This document shows, piece after piece, positions 13,472-26,659 of a stretch of DNA of 64,000 nucleotides (positions are counted from its first letter, which is position 1; every line of letters starts with the position of its first letter). This DNA is from Pyrocephalus nanus (lineage: Eukaryota; Chordata; Aves; Passeriformes; Tyrannidae): positions 38,031,866 through 38,095,865 of the forward strand of contig CM076261.1 in assembly GCA_038380795.1 (NCBI GenBank), given 5' to 3'. Under the pieces are notes generated by a model. That model was not told the origin of the DNA. It did no database searches and was given only the letters and a program-made list of their open reading frames with translations. Both the position numbers and the translations under genes were made by a program.

Positions 13472-16431
13472 CTGACACAAGGAGAAATATTTTACATTAA
13501 TAAACAAACTGGTAACACAGAAAGTCTCAGCTCTTTTTCTTTTTTAACTTTGATGAGATTAGAGGTAGGGGAGAATAATGTTACTACCATTTTCACTCAT
13601 TTATTTCTAATAATACATAGCAAACCAAGACTGTAGTATAGGACTTTGGTTTCTTTATGATTTCTTTACATCTGTTTCCCCTGCTACAAAGCACTGCCAA
13701 AACTAATACACTCACAAAAATAAAATATAAAATCCTGGTATAGCAGCACAGCCAGGTATTACCTGGATTTTACATTCTGTTCCCTTAGCAACAGGTGGTC
13801 AATACTGAAAAACAAATGTGAAACTACTGTCAATGCTGTCAGGGTTTTTTTGTCCTGTTCTCTCTCGAAAAAGTAGGAGCCACCAGTTCCAAGCATTGTA
13901 CAGATGTTTCCATTATTTTTATTATTATTTTAGACCACACAGAATCGACTTGATGTCCCACATTATGGCAGGGATCCTAATGGGAAAGTAATAGTGCAGC
14001 AAGATGGAATGCAGTAAAAATCTGTTCCTGAAAAAATTAATGTTTGGCTATGTACCAGAAGACAGCCTGGTCTTCATAGCTGAAGAGCAGGGCTGAGTGA
14101 AGACTGACTAAAACAGACTGGACAAGGCTGAGGTGATAGAGAAATAGCTGGGGAGGTGGATGCTTCTGCTTTCAGACATTTGTTTATTGGCTGCTATGTA
14201 TGTACATATTAGAACCAGGACTGTAAAAACGGCTTATGTAAGTGAATGGAATTGCTCTCAATTTAGTGCACTGCTTACAGAATATGATGTTTTCTGCATG
14301 ACCAGGGTGCTGACATTCATATGTGTCTGTGCTGCAGAGACCTGTACCCTCCAGCTAGTCAAAAAGCAAAGAGGTGGCACAGGACGTGACAGGCTACAGT
14401 AGATGGTAAATCCTGCTGGGATCAGCACTGGCTACCTATCCATGTTTGAGATGAATCCAAAAGGTTACTACACTGACCTTTAAAGTCATAAACAAATTTG
14501 GTAGATGTACTGGCAAAGGACTGCTCTCTCTCTAGTTGGCTACTGAGAAAGAATTCAGCTGAGGCTCCTCAGGGAAGAGTACCCTGGCACCATGCTTTTA
14601 CTCCTTTTTTTGGGTCCCAGGCAGCACAGATTTGTTCAGCTGGAGAATATGGTGCAGAAGCCACGTGAACTGCAGAAGTAGAGCTGTAGAGCAGAATAAC
14701 TTTCCACTGCTTCGTTTTACTGGCCAGTGAAATTTGTGCTTTTTATTATATATACTACAGTAATAAAAGGTTTATTCATCAGTTATTTACAACTTGGGCA
14801 TAGGAGAGTATATTTGTTTAAACCAGAAAGCAATCTAAACAAAATTGGTTTTAAATTGCTGTTGCTTTAAAAACACTATGCTTTGTTTAGTGGAGTTCTG
14901 GGATATTTTCTTGCACATGTGCACCATAATATGAAGATCAGATTTTCATCACTGTGCCTCTAACGTGATTTTTTAAGAACTCTGAAGAACTCAGCTCGGT
15001 AGCAACCTGTTTTTCTAATCTGTTTAGGATGGTAAGAAGGAAGTTCATGTAATAAATTCATCACAGCTATCATATATAAAAAAAGGTATATGAAAACTAC
15101 TTTTACTTGAAGTTAACTACTTATGATTTACAAAACCCAACAAACAAATCAAATCAAACAAAAAAACTCCATTCCACAAACATATACATAACAGAACAGG
15201 TGCCCTTAAAGGTTGTGTAACTGACACACCTAAAGACAGTCAAAACTTGACTGGCAAGGCACTGAGAAACCAACTTGAAAGTTGGCTCTGTTTTGAGGGG
15301 TAGCTGGAGCATAGGCCTCTAGAGATTTATGGCATTTAAACAAATATATATGTCAGAAGTGAGCTGTGAAGTCCTTGGACTGATAGGCCATGAAGCTCAC
15401 AGGTCTTTGAGTGGTGCTACTGTCAAAAGAAAATTCACTCAAAGAAAACCCTAGTAACATTTTGCAAATATTCAGCAGTGAAGGGAAGTTATATTTTTCT
15501 AATTGCCAAATTTACTGGTGCTGAGAAGTATATGCCTAGCAGATGTATATAAAACCATTTCTAAATTACATAGATTCATTGTCTTCTGAAATTTTTAAGC
15601 CCTTGAATTTCCATATGCAGAGATAACAGATTTAAAGCCTCTGGCATCTGAAGAACTGCATGTCTTTCCTTTGAATCATATGCAAAAAATGGCACCCCCA
15701 TGCTCTTATCAATAGAGAGATTCTGCTGCACAAAATGCTTGTAATCTATCCTTACAGCACTTCACACCCAGGACTTTAACCCAACTGACCAAAGGTAATT
15801 CATATAAGAAGTTTGCATACACTCGTTCATATCTGAGACTCCATTTCAATGAAGGACTGCTCCCATGCTGGCTATCCAGAGAATAATTTAGAGAGATGTA
15901 TACACAGATCCCTGGATGTTCAGCTGATATTACCCCTTCTTTATGGATAAATATTGATTTAAGCTGGTTGGGAATCTTCCTGTTATATTTTAACCTAGTC
16001 AACTGATAATCTGAGATCAAATCTTTTTTCTGAAGTAGTATTTTCCTCCTCCCCTAAATTAAAGGGTGAGACAACCAGAGTGTTTGGGACTATGTAGTCT
16101 TTTCCCGCTACATATTTAAGCATGGAAAATCTCAATAAATCCTCACTGCACAGGGCTCCCTCAAAGTTGCATCCTCTAGAGCTGATCAACTCTTTTTGTC
16201 TTCTGTAGCTGAGCAACTCTATTTAACAAGCACCTGTTGGTATCATATTAACTTCAACTTCTACAAAACTGTCTTGAAAGTACTAAAAGGGAAACCCGCT
16301 GCTTAGAAGCTGTCAGCATTTAGCAAATGTGTTCTGTTCAAAACTTATCCCCCACAAAACCTGCACCTTGCCTCACTAAAGAATGAGAAAGTAAATTATA
16401 AATTATTTTCTTTGGTGTCCAAATATCTTAC

Positions 16432-16478
16432 ATTTTTCAAGTGCATCCATTGCAGCTCCCATTTCTGCTTGCTGAATA
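16432..16478 (-). CDS. DROSHA: DROSHA window exon 21 (1316-1332), dsRNA-binding domain
   Basis: A 47-nt exon encodes SIQQAEMGAAMDALEK and the first base of Tyr. It is the final helix of the dsRNA-binding domain. The acceptor is TTTTACAG and the donor GTAAGA. The following intron (13472-16431, 2960 bp) shows nothing recognisable beyond AT-rich sequence. Confidence 0.95.
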
Positions 16479-17092
16479 CTGTAAAAGCCAAACAAAAACA
16501 TGTTACATGAGATGTAAGCTGTAAAAAATTAACTAAAGTTTCTGACAAGGTGGAACACTAGCTATTCTTGTAATGAAACCCAGTGAATAACCAGGAGCTA
16601 GTAATTCCCAGAGTGTATATCAGCCTTTCCATAAATATGTGAGAAATAGTACTACAATCCAGTTAGAATATTTTTTAAACTTAGATCAATAACACTAAAA
16701 AAATAGTGCAGTCCATTCTTCACTAAGAAAGCATTTACTTTTATAACTGAGGGAAAAAAAAAGAAACAAAATCACAGATGTGTGAGTGCTAAAAAGCCAA
16801 TGATATTTTTATATCAACCACCACCAGATTTGGTAGCAGAAAATAACATGAGGTCTTCCAGGTTCATGGTTGAAGTCTTTGCATACTCAGAACCATTCCA
16901 AAATGCCTAGAAGTAATAACATAAATAAAAAAAATCCAGGATAGTGTTGCACCTAGCTTGCTAGCGTAAGCTGCAAATTAATCCAGTAGCAAATCCAAAG
17001 GTAGCCACTGTTTCCTAGAAGCTGTTCTGCAATGTCTAGTCTGAGAGCCACAAATAGATTAGTATTGCTAGTCACCTTGAAGGCAATTTCAC

Positions 17093-17117
17093 AAAAAAAA
17101 AAAAAAAAAAAAAAAAA
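17093..17117 (+). repeat. A25 homopolymer tract
   Basis: Twenty-five A bases on the plus strand lie in the intron between window exons 20 and 21; the DROSHA transcript reads them as a U tract. No target-site duplication was noticed, so a retroposed tail is not supported. Confidence 0.9.
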
Positions 17118-17295
17118 GCTTAAGACTCAAAATTATACAGACATTGAATCCCTCAGGTATTCCTGAAGCTGAATATTTTGAAGAAGGCTCTACAGCTTTC
17201 CTTTTCTAAGGCAAACCACACACTTGTCATCTCCATGGCTAGTCATTTTGTACACCGCCACACTCTAATACCATGTGATTAATTTTTCACTGTAC

Positions 17296-17388
17296 CTTGG
17301 ACCTTTACCACATCCTATTCTTTCCCCTTTGAAGTACACAGCTACTGTGTATGTCCTGGCATGAGAAGGTCCCACTGTCTGCAAAGTC
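17296..17388 (-). CDS. DROSHA: DROSHA window exon 20 (1285-1316), dsRNA-binding domain
   Basis: The exon reads KTLQTVGPSHARTYTVAVYF then KGERIGCGKGP. It supplies the beta strands of the dsRNA-binding domain, with the GPSHARTY loop that faces RNA in this fold. The acceptor is CTTTCAG and the donor GTACAG. The following 817-bp intron carries a 25-nt A tract at 17093-17117 (T tract in the transcript). Confidence 0.96.
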
Positions 17389-19115
17389 CTGAAAGAAGAA
17401 ATATTTTATTAAAGCAGGAAGTATTAAAAACCATAATCTGTCTGTGGCACATCCATCATCACACTTTCAGTCTGGTCAATACCTACAGTGCAATTAGCAC
17501 AAACTGTAGAGCAAGGGTTGAAGGATGCCTGTATATATTACCAGAATGGTGTTTATATCTATTATATTTATTCCTCCCTGGAATAAGGACCACCATATGA
17601 AAATTAAAACTTAATTTAACCTATAAGCAAAAATGCAAACTTATAACATGATATGTTTAAACACAGTGAAAAGACTTGTAATAAAGCAATAAATTATGTG
17701 TAGCTCTGCAACTGCAAATAAACGCACCAATATGATTCTGTGTGCACTAAAATTGTAGTTCCTTAGAGTTTTGCAGTTAGCAAGGTTTCACAAGGCCTTT
17801 ATATTGGATATGGTAGCTCTCTACACACTGAATTACCACAGTACAAAGACATTTTCAATCAGCTTTGAAGAGTTAGTCACAAAACAAACTTTCCATTTGA
17901 GCTGAAGTCTAGAACATGCATCAACAACTATCTAAAGAGGAAAAGATAATCCCCTAGACATGCAATGAATTGCTTCTTTTGCAGTTTCTTTCTGCTGTCC
18001 AAAATGTCTCTCCACTTTCAGATTGAGTTCTGACTACTACCTTGTTTCTCTTTAGAAGGAGCATGAATTTCACAACAATTTTTAAAGTATCTAAATAAAG
18101 TACTCTATTTTCTGTGCACTGTGACAGGAGCAAATAAAACCCACCCTGAATTTAAAACCAATAGTACTGACTACAGTGAACAGATAAGAAGAAAAGGAAT
18201 TTAACAAGATAATAGGAAGATAACAGCGTATTACTAGGTCTAAGCTGTACTATAAAAATCAATTTATCATCACAGCAAAACAAAACAGAGATTTAGTACT
18301 TGATGCTAAGTGGTTTTTACAAAAATCAGGGGTTGCTTTTATTGCATTCATGCCCCTCACTCAAAGAACCCCCATACAGAGACACTGAGGAGTCAGATCT
18401 GCAGGGCAATGGTTGCAGTATTAAAGCGACAGCGCTTCTGAAGTGCACTGTTTGTCACTATAACTGAATTGCTACACTTCACTGAAAACCTTACTTCAGT
18501 AAATGTGACAAATGCACTTAGACTATCATTCTTCCTATCTTTTTAATATAATAATCACAACAACACAAACCTTGAAATTTATAAACAGCGTTCATCTCTT
18601 CTTTTGGGGGTTAACATTGCACCCAATCTGCATTAATTGAATGGATATGGACATAAACAGTTTTGGGTTTATTATTGTCTCTTTAAAGCAGCTGTTACAC
18701 TGTTTTACAACTCAAAGAGCGGATGGAGATCCATCCCATCCAGCTTCAGTTATCTAACTGAGACGTACAAGTTAAAAGGTTCCCTGCCCTGAGCTCTATC
18801 ACTGAACAGGAGAACATATGTGGGATGAATTGCACAGCAAAAAATATCCAAAACCTGTGTTGCCCTTTAGTGCATGACTATGGATTAGAAACTGTACAAA
18901 GTAAAATACTTACTAATTCTTCCTTGTAATGGCTTAAAACACCTAAAGCTTATAAAACACTGGTTCAACAATTTCATCTTCATACAAGACTAGAGGGCTT
19001 GGATAACTACAATAAAACCGAACTATGGGAAAAATATAGGGTGACTGATCACATCTTCCTCCATATACAAGGAAGACTTATCATTAGCTGGTATCCATAA
19101 GATGCCTGCTCTTAC

Positions 19116-19219
19116 TTGTAAAGAGGAATGTCTGGCTCTTTTCCTTCTGTCCTGAGAGTCAAGCAGCACTGCTGAAGCTGAGATTTAGGATCATTCCAAT
19201 CTTGATTTAAAATAAACTC
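19116..19219 (-). CDS. DROSHA: DROSHA window exon 19 (1251-1285), start of dsRNA-binding domain
   Basis: The exon encodes EFILNQDWNDPKSQLQQCCL then TLRTEGKEPDIPLY. The DPKSQLQQ segment is the first helix of the C-terminal double-stranded RNA-binding domain (about 1260-1334). The last Lys codon is split AA|G. The acceptor is TTCTTACAG and the donor GTAAGA. The following intron (17389-19115, 1727 bp) shows nothing recognisable. Confidence 0.96.
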
Positions 19220-19331
19220 CTGTAAGAAGTTCACAGAGATGTTTTATGATTGAGAGATTGTGGTAAGAGTCTCAAATGCAGTAATGTGTTAAAACATAGT
19301 GGCAGAAAAGTAGGAACCTGACTGATCTTAC

Positions 19332-19414
19332 CTTCAGCCGTGGAAAAAAGCATACATTCATGAAAGTGTGAACGTATTCCAAATCTTTATCAATGTACAG
19401 GGCAGCAATAAAGG
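19332..19414 (-). CDS. DROSHA: DROSHA window exon 18 (1223-1250), end of RNase IIIb
   Basis: The translation is SFIAALYIDKDLEYVHTFMN then VCFFPRLK, completing RNase IIIb; it is identical to human as recalled. The acceptor has an unusual polypyrimidine tract of six T followed by eight C. The donor is GTAAGA. The following intron is only 112 bp, by far the shortest in the window. Confidence 0.96.
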
Positions 19415-20357
19415 CTGGGGGGGAAAAAAGGTACTGTCACTCATCTAAGAAGAACATTAGGTGCTTGCACTTTCAGAAAGAAGTATCTCTGAGTACTTTA
19501 AAGCTATGTTCAATTATGTTTCACAGCAGTGATCCGATGAGGGTATTATCCTGCATACTCAGGAAAAATCAAGTTGACCAAGAGATTAAGTGATTTACCC
19601 AAATCCACCCAGTCATTTAAAGTGCTAGAAACAACACTCAGCTCCTAATCTCACATTTTAACCAGCAGACCATGGATACTTACAAATAAATCTCTATTGG
19701 GTACCATTAAAAAATCTAGATATAAATCACTCCTGTTTGTGTGCTATTTCCATTTGCTTAGAGGATTTGGCAAAAGCCAAGTGGTCTGAATGCATCACAA
19801 AATATATCAAAATATACAAGATAAGGATTAACTTTCTTAGCAGAATATTTATCACTGTTTCCACTTTCTTTGGAAAGAAGGTAGCACAAACTTCCAAAAA
19901 TGGACTAAAACTAATTTAATGTCCACATAGCCTTCCGCCCTGTGGAATGATTGTTTTAAAACCTCCCAAAATGGAGACGAACCACAGCAATATTCACCTC
20001 CTGAAGGAACTACTTTGGGACAAGAAAATATTAATTAAACACTGAAACTGCTGTTAAATAGCTCAGCTCAGATTACAAACTTTAATTTTCAAAACATGCT
20101 TTTGACCTGGTCACTGTGACCCCTCAATTTCTGCGTCTTCCGCTTTCTATCTGCAATTATTCCTCTTTCATGATTTCATACAGATTTCAAAAAACTATGC
20201 TAGTTTTCAAAAATATGGCTTTCAGAGGTATAGGCATAATTCACATGAAAACATGAACATACAGTTTTAATAGTAGTTTGGGTGATTTCTACTGGCTTTC
20301 CTAAACAAGCCCCAAGGAAAAGGAAGTCACTAAGTTGTTATGACCAAATTAACTCAC

Positions 20358-20499
20358 ATTCCAAGAGATCAGCCAAAGTCTTAGTTCGAAGAGTTACAGG
20401 TCTTTTTGTCTTGTCATTAGTGATGGCAAATTCTTGCATACCCAGCTCTTCTGCCACCTTGGCCTGCGTCCTGTTGTTCACCAAAGAACTTCTCAACAG
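20358..20499 (-). CDS. DROSHA: DROSHA window exon 17 (1176-1223), RNase IIIb catalytic Glu
   Basis: The exon reads LLRSSLVNNRTQAKVAEELG, then MQEFAITNDKTKRPVTLRTK, ending TLADLLE. The Asp and Glu of ADLLE correspond to D1219 and E1222, the second half of the domain-b active site. Differences from human are conservative (Y to F, A to T). The acceptor is CTGTTCCAG and the donor GTGAGT. The following intron (943 bp) shows nothing recognisable. Confidence 0.97.
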
Positions 20500-23400
20500 C
20501 TGGAACAGAAAGAAGTTTCATTCAATGGTAACAATTACAAATAGCAAACTATGAAAGGTAGGGCGTGCGGGGGAGAAAAAGTTACTTTTATCCTTACAGT
20601 CACTCACTTTTCTCAGTTTAGTGGCATTTTCTTTCACGGCACCTCAAGTGATTTACATAAACACACACAGTCATTCCTTCTACTGCTGATTTTTCTTTCT
20701 GTTTCAAATCTTCTCACCAATCTTTATTTATTATATGAACACATTACTTCTGTATATATGTCTTGCATTTAAAATGCCTGTTTGTGAACTTCTTTACAGT
20801 TATATACCATCCCTTCAGGAGTCCTGTACTTTTTCAGCAAATGTGTAGTTTTCCAGTTTAAGTAAGACACAGTTATATACATTTTTCCACATAAAGTGTA
20901 AGTAAACAATATTTTGGAGTCTATGGAGCAGTCCCCAGTGTCCACCAAATAAGAAATAAATAGGCAGCAATTAAAACAAATACACACTGAAGCAAGACAG
21001 TGCACTGTTTCAGATCAAGCAAATGAGGAAGCTTCTCCATTCCTTTGACCTGAGAAAAAATGCATACTTGGACAGCCTGCATGTACTATTTGCTCTAGCA
21101 GAAGGCACTACAGCTGAGCCAATGCATCCCTCACAAGGATCGCCTGCAATATTTTCAATGTGTAAAAATGTCAAGGATGCCTGGTTCTCTAGCAAGGTGC
21201 CCCAAAATGCTTAACCTTGGTTCTAGGCAGATTGCTTACACATAAAGCTCTGCCAAAGATATAATCCCATGCAGCTTAAAGGAATTCTTTGGAATTTTAG
21301 GGTTTTATACAGTTTTCTGAACCCCTGGCAAGGTGAGCTTTTTTCCCCTGTTTGTTTGCTTCTTCGCTTTAAATGAAACAGCATTGATTTAAGAAGTTAG
21401 AGGTATTACAGGAGGGGGGGTGAGAAGTAAAGAATGTCTTTCTTTTCAACTGTATATGTGTAATCTAGAGTTGAGACTCTGCATACACATTTTTTCTCTC
21501 TTTGTCTTCCATATCACATTTGCTCATCTTATTAGATTCAACTTATATTCTACCTGGCTCCAGCCTGTCAACTGAGCTTATGAAAAATCAAGATTTATTT
21601 GCTGTACTTGATACTTCATCTCTCACAACAGATAAATAAAGAACAGTATGTTCATAATTTGTTTGGCAATGATGTATGAAGCAGGTACCCACAACTTGAT
21701 CTTCATAAACTAGGCAGACCGTAGATAGGATTATCACCTGCCTCTCTAACCTCTGCTTAAACTTGTTTTCTACTTGTTTCTTTCCAAAATTCCGAAGTAC
21801 CATATATAACCCACAAGACAGAAGTGCAGTGCCCCATGACAACAATTTGTTTCTTGTAACAGGATTTCTTTTGTTGTGTTTACAGAGTATTTATTTTGAT
21901 GGGATCCATAATCATGATTAGTTGTATCATAAAACAAAGAGCAACATATACACTACACAGTGAATTAGAGATGGAAAAACACCACCCAGTTATCCTTTAA
22001 GCTCTGTGGTTATTAACTTGCTCTGTATTAGCATTTGCCTCCTCCACAAGTGTGATCCAGCAAGAAACTCAATTCCCCTTAATGATACAGAGAAGACACA
22101 CTACCTGTGCCTTTCCAGCAGCTTTCTTAGAGCTAGTCTCCTCTCTGGCAACAAACAGCCTGCATCACTGCAGATGCTGTAACATGTGACAGATGCTCAG
22201 CTGAAGTTTAACTGTAATTACAAGGCAATTTTTAAAAAAAGTTTTAATTCTTTCATCTTCACATAGCATACTACTACCTGTGACTGTATCAGAAGAACCT
22301 ATAGTGGGGAAGCTGTATCTTCCAATATCCAATAAAATGTTAACTTTTTTTTGGCATATTATTTGGCTATCTCAAAGTATGAAGATAAGACTATTGTTCT
22401 CCTTCTTTTTTCTTAAATATAGTTAATTTACAGACATGTCTCCACAAGCAGTCACTCCACTCTGGGAAGCCACTGCATTGCCAGTCAAGTGGAATCCTTG
22501 GCCAAAATTACCCTTAGCGCACCAGACACCAATCAGCTGATGTTTCATTATTCTCTCAAATTTAAGTATGGTCCCAGATGACAGGGGAAAGAGCACAGTG
22601 TTTGTTGTTTCTCTTCAGATTCTGCATTATCAGTCTCCTTCCATTTGTCCTCAAAATTAAAAACATTTTAAGATAGTTTTCTTTTTCTCTGCATGCGCAT
22701 CCTCAGATTTTAAATTTTATTCTAGGTATTGCCTGCTTCAGCATCCATTTCACTCCAACTTTGTAGTTTAACCTACAGACTTAAACTGTGCAACTTGTAC
22801 TTGCCAACTCACTAATCACTGAATTAAGCAACACGAAGATGTTCTGATCATTGTTCTGAGTATTTATACCCATTAATAGCAGCATTTCCTTCTGTCCAAA
22901 TAGTTGCAAGATTTATCTTACTATAACACCACTAATGACTAGATTCTTTAAAATCATGTACAAAACAGAAAAATCCCACCAGGCTTTATATCCACTGTCT
23001 CCTGAATGCATACATATGTAACTGAAACTTAGGAAGCGGTGAAGAAAATCTGAAGTTACTTTTAGTCAGAGCATGTATTTATTTTCTTTTTTGTAAACAG
23101 CTTTAGCCCCAAAGACCCAAGAAGCATATTCTTGATAACACATTGCCTGCTAGACACCTAAAATTGCCATCTCTCTATTGATCTGAGGAAACCACTCTAA
23201 AATTTGGCTACTTCCTAATTTTAACTAGAAAACTTGACTTACACTCCTGATACATGTATTGCTTTTTTTGTTCTAATTAAGACTTTTAAAAGAAGAAAAA
23301 ATTTAGTAAGTCCAAGAAAATTTCTTACTTGCAAACAAAGCCACCTGTTCAGCTGCAGTACTAAATGAATCAATCAAGAAAAAAACTACATATACTATTA

Positions 23401-23989
23401 CGCTATCTTAAAAGCACTGTAAATTGTTGAAACATCCCCGAACTGAGTTTTCAGAGAGAGGCTAAAAGACTACAGCAATCAACAACAGATGAGTATAGAA
23501 ATAGTAACATAAAATTCAAAAGCTACCACAGGAGCTCCAGATTGAAGATAACAAGAAAACCAGACTAAAACAGATTGTATAAACTTTTTATCAGGAAGTA
23601 TAACCTGCCTGGTTGCCAGTTCAACAGACCAAAAGTTATGAATAAAAAAAAGTCATGTGATATACCTATTTAAATAAATGGTTTAAGATACCCATCTTCA
23701 CACAAGAACTAGTCTTATGTCCCAATTTCATTGCTGACATCATTAATATTATTGATCCATTTCACAGACTGAACAGAAATTACTGAAATTATTGCACTGG
23801 GCTCATAAATCACCATTTCTTATTCATTGCAGTGCTCATGACTTAAAATTAACATAGCCTTATTAAGAGCAGCGGTTGTTGAGGCTTCTTTTATTAATCA
23901 AACTCAGAATAATTCACTAGTTGTTCCCATAATTTCAGTCTCCATCCCCCTCTTGCTCTTATGGAGAGCATGATTGATGGCCATCTCAC

Positions 23990-24095
23990 CGTTAAGTGCC
24001 CTTCATGATGATCGGGGAAATGTATGAATAAATACTCTGTGGCTACCAACTGCATTATGGAGTCACCCAGGAATTCCATCCTCTGGTTGTGGCCT
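23990..24095 (-). CDS. DROSHA: DROSHA window exon 16 (1140-1175), RNase IIIb signature motif
   Basis: The exon carries GHNQRMEFLGDSIMQLVATE followed by YLFIHFPDHHEGHLT. E1147 and D1151 in RMEFLGD bind the catalytic metal; E1147 is the residue altered in many human Wilms tumours, and it is unmutated here. The acceptor is TTTTTCAG and the donor GTGAGA. The following intron (20500-23989, 3490 bp) shows no repeat or RNA gene I recognise. Confidence 0.97.
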
Positions 24096-24539
24096 CTGAA
24101 AAATGAGACATCAATGCAGCAAAATCAATAAGCACTCAGGGAGGAAAAAACCAAAACCAGCATGCACACACAAATTAAAATAAAGAGCGATCTGAAAGTG
24201 AGCCTTGCTCATTTCTGAACACATTTAGGACAATTTTCCAGTGTTAATCGTGTGAGATGAAAATCTAGTTCATTACTATTGTAACACCAACTTTCAGGTA
24301 AAAAGCAGATGAGGATAGATACTACAAACACTATCATTAGATCACAGATCTGGGACTAATTCAAGGAGAAGAGCAGTTGACATCAAATTTGTAACAGGAT
24401 AAGATTTCTATCTGAAACTTCTGGTAAGAAAGTGAACTAATGAAGGCAACAACTTCAACAAAAAAAAGAAGGTCTGAACATTCACAAGAAAGAAAAGAAT
24501 CAGAGTTTTAACTCATACAAGATCCTGGAGTGGGTAACC

Positions 24540-25233
24540 ACTGATATGAAATTTAACAAGGGCAAGTGCTAGATTCTGCACTTGACAGGGCAAGCCTGGT
24601 TGTGTCTATAGACTAGAGAATGAGGCTGCTGAGCAGCCTGGCCAGTGGCAAGTTGAATAGGAGTCAGCAGTGCCCTGGCAGCCAGGAAGGCATCAGGCAA
24701 AGCATCGCCAGCCAGTCAAGGGAGGTGATTGTCCTGCTCTGCTCTGCGCTGAGGCCATCTCACCTTAAATATTGTGTGCAGTTTTTTGCACAATACAATA
24801 CTATGTGAAGGGTCTGGAGGGGAAGTTGTATGAGGAGCGGCTGAGGTTACTTGGTCTGTTCAGCCTGGGGAGGAGACTGAGGGGAGACCTCATTCTGGTT
24901 CACAACATCCTCATGTAGGGAAGCAGATGGGCAGGTACTGATCTCTTCAGTCTTGTGACCAGTGACAGGACTCAAGGAAACAGCATGAAGCTGACTCAGA
25001 GGATGTTTAGTTTGGATCAGGAAAGGTTTTTCACCCAGAGGGTGATTGAGCACTGGAAAAAGATCCCCAGCAAAGTGGTCACAGCACCAAGCCTGTCTGA
25101 GTTCAAGAAGCATTTAAACAACGCTCTCAGGCACATGGTATGATTTTTGGGGTGTCCTGTGCAGAGCTAGGAGTTTGACTCGATGATCCTGATGGGTCCC
25201 TTTCAACTCAGCATATTGTATGATTCTATGATA
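24540..25233 (+). mobile_element. CR1 LINE 3' fragment, antisense to DROSHA
   Basis: The block follows the CR1 3' consensus in order: 'gggcaagtgctagattctgcac', the 'gtcaagggaggtgatt' segment, 'ttcagcctggggaggagactga', then 'actcgatgatcctgatgggt' and a tail ending 'tatgattctatgata'. It is a 5'-truncated reverse-transcriptase/3' UTR remnant with small deletions and no intact frame. It fills about half of the 1455-bp intron between window exons 15 and 16. The 5' edge is approximate. Confidence 0.88.
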
Positions 25234-25550
25234 CTGTTTCCTTGAAACAGGATCTTTGCTTACAACAGAAGAGGGTTGCACTTGGACCAGTGATGTGCAA
25301 ATATCAGTGATGCAGAAAACTCAAGATAAACACCAGGATAGGTCTCCAAAATCTTCTGTAGTCTTTCCCAAGGTATCCACTACTGACTACTGTCAGAGAT
25401 GGAATACTGAGCCAGGGAGGCTTGTGAACATAGCTGCTCTATTCTCTTCCAGAAAACAGATATAACATAGTTTGTTTACAAATAAGGCACTCTGGGCTAT
25501 ATAACAGAAGCGACAACAGAGCCATGTGAGGACTCTTGCTATGTACTCAC

Positions 25551-25708
25551 AGAGTCAGATGGTTAAAGCCTACTGTCCTCAGAGTGAATGCACGTGCTAG
25601 AAGCCGAACGTGAGTGAAGATGACTCCAATTGCCTCTTCAAACTCTGTAAGCTTTTGAAGAACTGGAGAGGTCTCAATGAGTTGCCTGTCAGTATTGGAC
25701 TCCTGTAG
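25551..25708 (-). CDS. DROSHA: DROSHA window exon 15 (1088-1140), start of RNase IIIb
   Basis: The exon reads LQESNTDRQLIETSPVLQKL, continues through EFEEAIGVIFTHVRLLARAF and ends TVGFNHLTL. It forms the first helices of RNase III domain b, which cuts the 5' strand of the hairpin. One change from human is seen (P to S in QESNTD). The Leu codon at the end is split CT|A. The acceptor is TTCTTGCAG and the donor GTGAGT. The following intron (24096-25550, 1455 bp) is about half CR1. Confidence 0.97.
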
Positions 25709-26659
25709 CTGCAAGAAAAATGAAGTGTGAGTAATGACAAACTGACGCTGCTGCAGAACTCTTCAGAGAAAAGCAAGCCTTCTGTAAAACAAGGGCAAAG
25801 AATACAATGGACAAGCTGTTCTATAGACAGCTGAACCAAGAAAATCAGGTTTCCTCTGCTTTTGATCTTGGTTAACTACCACTCAAAGATGATGTGAGCT
25901 CTGATGTATGCTTTTTTAACAATTGAGGCATTTAAATACACCACTTACATGTCTCTATATGTGGATAGCATGGAATACTTAATTTCACAAAACACGTACA
26001 ACTGCACATGTCTGCATTTTGCACTGTTATCATATTGTTTGTAACTGAGCAGCAGATTCAAAAATTATTAAAATAGGGCTGGCAGACTGACAGCTTGTCA
26101 AGGGAGACAAAACTCAAATCAATTTCTCTCACTTTCCTTTAGTATCAAAAATCAAGAATAAATACTTTGTATACAAAATTCAAAAGGGCACATTAACAAC
26201 AAAATTAAAATTATTGCTTTGGGTCAGTATCTTTTCTTATCACTTTCCTGTCTGATGTCCTTGAGATGTGCTGACAGTGTTAAATGCCTTTGTGGAGCTG
26301 GGACATGGCTTAAGCATTTCCTCCAGCCACTCTGGGCATCTCTTTTGTATAGTAATGCCTTAGAGGAGGAATCATCCAGAAGAGGATGTCTAAAAGAAAA
26401 GTAAGAATAGCCACATCTTTTTAAAGTGGCATTCACATAATTTTTGGTTTGTTGTCTGTCCATTTTCTATTAACTGATTACATTCAAATTGTCTTTGTTC
26501 CTAAACAGTACTGAGCTTTTGACTCACATTTTCATAGAATTACATATCCTTGCATAAAAATCTCACACTTGTGTGATAGTGGTCAGTTCAGAGCTCAGTT
26601 GCACGTGGAGCTGAGACTGTATTTTTCTTCCTCATGCACAGACCTTTCTATTTACCTAC

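Noticed and set aside
24955..25143. Plus-strand frame with a DQERFFTQRVIEHW-like segment
   Set aside because: This is the end of the CR1 reverse-transcriptase frame, broken upstream, not a host gene.
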